From assembly GCA_017409345.1 (NCBI GenBank), contig JAFQSX010000004.1, positions 169,870 through 233,869 on the forward strand: a stretch of DNA of 64,000 nt. Direction: 5' to 3'. Below are positions 60,919-64,000 of this stretch, piece by piece (the stretch's first letter is position 1; each line of letters starts with the position of its first letter). Source of the stretch: Muribaculaceae bacterium. GTDB lineage: Bacteria; Bacteroidota; Bacteroidia; Bacteroidales; Muribaculaceae. The notes beneath the pieces are model-generated. The model was given only the letters and a program-made list of their open reading frames with translations, did not search any database and was not told where the DNA came from. The position numbers were made by a program, and so were the translations under genes.

Positions 60919-62967
60919 CTATAGACTTGCACACACTAAGCGAAATCCGAGATCGTAGTAACGATAGTCGGGATCGCCGCTGCCACGACACGATACCAAA
61001 CAGCCCTGCGCATAGTAGTTCCAACCGCCACCTCGATACACGCGGTAAGAGCCTGAGGTGGGCCCGGTGGGATTAGTTGATGGGCTTGATGAGTAATAGC
61101 TACTACTATACCAATCACTGCACCATTCACACACATTGCCACTCATATCATATAGGCCTAATTCATTTGGTGCTTTGGTGCCTACTTGGTGGGTTTTTAT
61201 TGAATTATAATAATACCACGCCACATCGTCTATGTTATTACTTCCCGAGCATATATACCCTTGACTCTTATTCCCACCACGAGCTGCATATTCCCATTCG
61301 GCCTCGGTGGGGAGTCGGAAGGTCTTGCCGGTTATCTTGTTCAAACGAGGTATAAAGATATTGACTATATCTTCCCAACTCACATAATAAGCAGGATAGT
61401 AATTCCCCACTCCATAACTTGACGATGGATTTGAGCCTAACCATACATCAGAGCCATAAGCACTCATCGTTGAGCCATCGGCTGCTGTGCCACTATATTT
61501 CATAACATATTCCCACAATTGCTGAGTTACTTCATATTTTCCAATATAAAAATCACTTAATGTTACTTGATGTGTTGGACGTTCATCACTATCATAATCA
61601 CTACCTTGCTCTGCGGTTGCTCCCATAGTGAAGGTGCCGCCTTTTACAAAAACCATCTCGTCTTTCTCAAGAGTTGAAAAAATGTCGGTGTCAATTAATG
61701 ATATATCAATAGAACTAAATCCTTCATCGTTACCATAACCGGCAAGGGTGCCGATAAAGTTGTTAGCTTGAGTTTTTACTGTGCTAAATTGACTACCCAA
61801 CGAACTACTACAGTCCAATACCAACATTATCAATGCACTTTTGCGTGTTACTTCCATTTTTGTATCACTTTCGGGGGTAAACTCTGAGTTGATTTGCCAA
61901 TTTCCCGATGATGCTACATAGCTCCATTGATCAATATTGCTCGCACTGATAGTGCGTGATGTTAGGCTTTTTACTTCTTCAAAGGTAAAAGTAATAAATA
62001 TCCCATCTTGTTCGCCTACAATTACATTTCCGCTGCTACATGATACCCCATGATAGGTTACATCTACTAATGCTCTATCACTCAATCTAAATGTGCCCTC
62101 GATATACATGGTTGAATTAGTGGCATTGCTCACATTGTCGAAAGTGAAGCGTATTTTCGTGCCATCACTTTGTCCGGGAATGGTCAAGCCTACTGTATTT
62201 GAGAAACTCTCATTATACACATCGTTGGCTATCTCTTGAAATTTTGCATTTACTTCCGAAATATCACTTACTTCTACTGCATTTTCCTCGCTACTGGCAA
62301 GATACTGCAAATTCTTTTGAAATTGGGCGACATCGGTAACGTCATTGCCGCGTAAGCCGATTGAATAGGCATTGATTGAGACGTTTTGTTTCTTTTCATT
62401 TTTAATGCGGTTATTTAATGCTGACAAATACGCATCATTGTCAGTATAGTTGGACTGCATCATGAATGAGCCTTGGTCAAGTCCATCGGTAAAGGTTACT
62501 AATGTTACATTTAACAAATCTTCGGGAACAACGGCTGTTTTAAGTGCATCAAGTGCATTTTCTACTCCATAATAGAGCAATGTACCTTTGCTTGATGTGA
62601 GGTTATTAACAAATGAGGTGTAACTGCTTTTTGTGGTTGATGACAATGAACCGATTGATTTTGTATAGAGTTCTGAGTTAAAACCCATTACTCCCATATA
62701 GATGCCGCTTGGCAATACTTCTCCTCCAACTCTAAACTCATCAATATTGGCAATGTTTCCCACTCTATGTTTGCGGCCTTTGTTATACAAGTCCATATAA
62801 CTTCCGGCTATTGTTTCATCTATCAACATACTATCAATCGACGATAGAAGATAGGATTTTTCTCTTGTGCCTCCTTTATAGATGTGTAAATATTGCTCTT
62901 GTGCCACCATTGGCAACAACATCACAATAGCGATGGCTGATATTACTATTCTTTTTATTGTTTTCAT
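60919..62967 (-). CDS. Secreted VWA-like protein with C-terminal SUMF1/FGE domain
   Basis: A 682-residue exported protein (signal 1-22). An N-terminal part shares the pattern HIYKGGTREKSYLLSSID with the neighbouring gene. Then come VWA-like segments (VTFTDGLDQG, and near residue 383 the MIDAS-like DCSSS) with beta-sandwich regions between. From about 437 to the end is a formylglycine-generating-enzyme / C-lectin fold (VKGGTFTMGA, YEVTQQLWEYVM, RLPTEAEWEYAARGG, GLYDMSGNVCEW). The final stretch, from RGGGWNYY to GFRLV, sits where DGR target proteins carry their variable region. Likely a surface or secreted binding protein; the enzymatic FGE role is doubtful. Confidence 0.78.
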   Translation of the reverse strand: MKTIKRIVISAIAIVMLLPMVAQEQYLHIYKGGTREKSYLLSSIDSMLIDETIAGSYMDLYNKGRKHRVGNIANIDEFRVGGEVLPSGIYMGVMGFNSELYTKSIGSLSSTTKSSYTSFVNNLTSSKGTLLYYGVENALDALKTAVVPEDLLNVTLVTFTDGLDQGSFMMQSNYTDNDAYLSALNNRIKNEKKQNVSINAYSIGLRGNDVTDVAQFQKNLQYLASSEENAVEVSDISEVNAKFQEIANDVYNESFSNTVGLTIPGQSDGTKIRFTFDNVSNATNSTMYIEGTFRLSDRALVDVTYHGVSCSSGNVIVGEQDGIFITFTFEEVKSLTSRTISASNIDQWSYVASSGNWQINSEFTPESDTKMEVTRKSALIMLVLDCSSSLGSQFSTVKTQANNFIGTLAGYGNDEGFSSIDISLIDTDIFSTLEKDEMVFVKGGTFTMGATAEQGSDYDSDERPTHQVTLSDFYIGKYEVTQQLWEYVMKYSGTAADGSTMSAYGSDVWLGSNPSSSYGVGNYYPAYYVSWEDIVNIFIPRLNKITGKTFRLPTEAEWEYAARGGNKSQGYICSGSNNIDDVAWYYYNSIKTHQVGTKAPNELGLYDMSGNVCEWCSDWYSSSYYSSSPSTNPTGPTSGSYRVYRGGGWNYYAQGCLVSCRGSGDPDYRYYDLGFRLVCASL

Positions 62968-62985
62968 ATTCTATATAGGATTAGA

Positions 62986-63483
62986 TTAGTGTTTGACAAT
63001 TTTTTGTGTTTGGGTGGCTGTTGCTGTTACTGCTTTTACCACATACATGCCCGATGCGTAGTCGGCAAGGGAAACGGTGGCTTCGGTGGTCATGGGCGTT
63101 AACATTTCTACCACCATGCCATTGAGGTTGCACACCACAATGGCTGTGATTTCTTGTGATGATGATACCATGATTTCTTGTGAGCCGGAATTATAAGCTA
63201 CTGACAATTCATTATTATCTGCCATCACCCCTTCGACTCCCGAGGGTTCCACCTCGAAAATTCCTTTCTCAAATGTGGAATAAGGATAGTTGTCAACAGT
63301 GGTTTTACTTTTTTGATAAACTTCAAGATTGTTGGCGGTTTGTTTGCCAAAAGTAATCTTGCGAATGTTGGAAATTGAATAAGATTCAACTTTCCCTCCG
63401 GCGTGAAGCGTGAGATACTTTGGCGTGTCGGCCATTACAACAATGGCGACAAGCATCATAATAGGAGTAACAATTCTTCGCAT
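62986..63483 (-). CDS. Small secreted protein with T9SS-like tail
   Basis: A 165-residue exported protein (signal 1-18). Its N-terminus (LTLHAGGKVESYSISNIRKI) resembles the start of the VWA-SUMF1 protein that follows 18 bases later. The last 70 residues have the shape of a Por-secretion (type IX) sorting tail: VCNLNGMVVEML...YASGMYVVKAV...QKIVKH. It is the first gene of a two-gene operon behind a 320-base structured leader. Function unknown; co-secretion with its neighbour is likely. Confidence 0.65.
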   Translation of the reverse strand: MRRIVTPIMMLVAIVVMADTPKYLTLHAGGKVESYSISNIRKITFGKQTANNLEVYQKSKTTVDNYPYSTFEKGIFEVEPSGVEGVMADNNELSVAYNSGSQEIMVSSSQEITAIVVCNLNGMVVEMLTPMTTEATVSLADYASGMYVVKAVTATATQTQKIVKH

Positions 63484-63802
63484 AAGCTTTTATTTTTGTG
63501 TGCCTATAGAGTCTCCAAATTCGGCGTTTTTCAAAATGTATAAAAAGAAAGACGTGAGACTTTGTCAGTTTATTTATTCGAAGGCATCGCCAAACGCCCG
63601 ACACGAAATAAACAGTCCACTCCCACGCCTTATCGAATATCTCGAACCCCTTGCCGGGGAGTGGATATGCGACAAGAGAGAGCATTTTCACTGCTTATCC
63701 TTCGTGTCAAAATTTTGGCGAATTTTCGAATAAGGATAAAGCTGAAACGCTTTCACAAATATGTCTCCCATGGGGAGGGCAACACTCTGCCACCCATAAG
63801 AT
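63484..63802 (-). ncRNA. Long structured 5' leader RNA
   Basis: About 320 bases between a good promoter and the ATG at 63483. Visible helices: CCACTCCC/GGGAGTGG (63617-63624 with 63657-63664); TTATCCTT/AAGGATAA (63695-63702 with 63732-63739) enclosing an AAAATT/AATTTT hairpin; and CTCCC/GGGAG near 63765-63777. GC is higher than in surrounding spacers. Open frames across it on both strands have no start context or protein-like pattern. It could be a riboswitch-like or protein-binding leader, or a conserved mobile RNA. Confidence 0.5.
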
Positions 63803-63807
63803 TGATG

Positions 63808-63838
63808 CAAAGATAGTGCAAGCTGAGTGCAAATGCAA
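63808..63838 (-). promoter_or_regulatory. Promoter of the leader RNA and secreted-protein operon
   Basis: On the minus strand TTGC (63838-63835) and TATCTTTG (63815-63808) are 19 bases apart. Confidence 0.65.
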
Positions 63839-63896
63839 GAAAAAAACGAAGTTTTTAATTTTGGGGACTATAACTTTGTTGGCACAAAGTTTATCT

Positions 63897-64000
63897 TACC
63901 CCCTCCCGGCTACGCCGTACTCCCCCTAAATTTTACTACGCAAAATTCAGAGGGAGAGCTATTGATGCTTTTGCTAATGTAACTGTCCCCTTGTTTTTCA
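63897..64000. repeat. Dispersed hairpin repeat, copy D (runs off the window)
   Basis: TTACCCCCTCCCGGCTACGC opens the unit, followed by CGTACTCCCCCT...GAGGGAGAGC with two hairpins. At 63982-63998 CTGTCCCCTTGTTTTTC repeats the string found at 60210-60226 just before the DUF559 gene. The order of parts is the same as there, so another DUF559-type element may begin beyond the window. Confidence 0.6.

Noticed and set aside
63386-63733. ORFs on both strands across the leader RNA
   Set aside because: They have no start context, mixed composition and no family pattern. Open frames here result from the GC-richer structured RNA.

Overview
The window looks like chromosome of a gut Bacteroidales bacterium, most likely Muribaculaceae or a close relative. 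Reasons: low GC, no Shine-Dalgarno sites, many -7 boxes of the Bacteroidota type (TAnnTTTG, often with a TTG or TTTG about 19-21 bases upstream), lipoproteins with acidic residues right after the lipobox cysteine, secreted proteins ending in type IX secretion-like tails, and housekeeping genes (ClpA, SecA, CarB, AhpF, GdhA) of Bacteroidota style. Family assignments come from reading motifs; no database search was run.

Layout. 1-4.6 kb: end of an MFS transporter, then clpS-clpA-aat, an N-end-rule module (adaptor, unfoldase, Leu/Phe transferase), and tRNA-Lys(TTT). 4.8-12.5 kb: a TerB-nuclease fusion, a secreted phosphodiester glycosidase, a 5'-nucleotidase, a VanX-like dipeptidase and a small TerB operon of unknown role. 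12.7-19.5 kb: carB and a five-gene operon of mostly unknown proteins. 19.6-28.4 kb: ahpC and ahpF behind a possible OxyR site, then two tandem GLUG-repeat surface lipoproteins. 28.5-32 kb: a RelA/SpoT protein with a worn synthetase domain, a serine hydrolase and the stump of an S41 peptidase.

32.1-38.9 kb is an accessory island and the most interesting part. A tightly overlapping operon encodes a short DnaG-like primase (CHC2 zinc finger plus TOPRIM), an unknown protein and a 1124-residue protein that joins a YVDD reverse transcriptase to a C-terminal HD phosphohydrolase-like domain. Upstream of it is an AAA_14/DUF4143 ATPase with four 13-bp iterons spaced 32-33 bp apart in its promoter region. 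I read the operon as a candidate anti-phage reverse-transcriptase system of a type I do not recognise.

39-64 kb: metA, an acyltransferase, a small HD hydrolase, a U32 peptidase-like RNA-modification protein, galE, an Lnb-like DUF4105 protein overlapping a phosphatase-fold pseudoenzyme, secA, sufT, lpxH, a candidate small RNA, an M23 endopeptidase with a lysine-rich tail, recG-ispD, a PAP2 phosphatase-barrel fusion and gdhA. The right end holds a DUF559 nuclease gene embedded in a dispersed hairpin repeat family, and a secreted VWA-SUMF1 protein whose C-terminus resembles the variable region of a diversity-generating retroelement target. That operon is preceded by a long, structured leader RNA.
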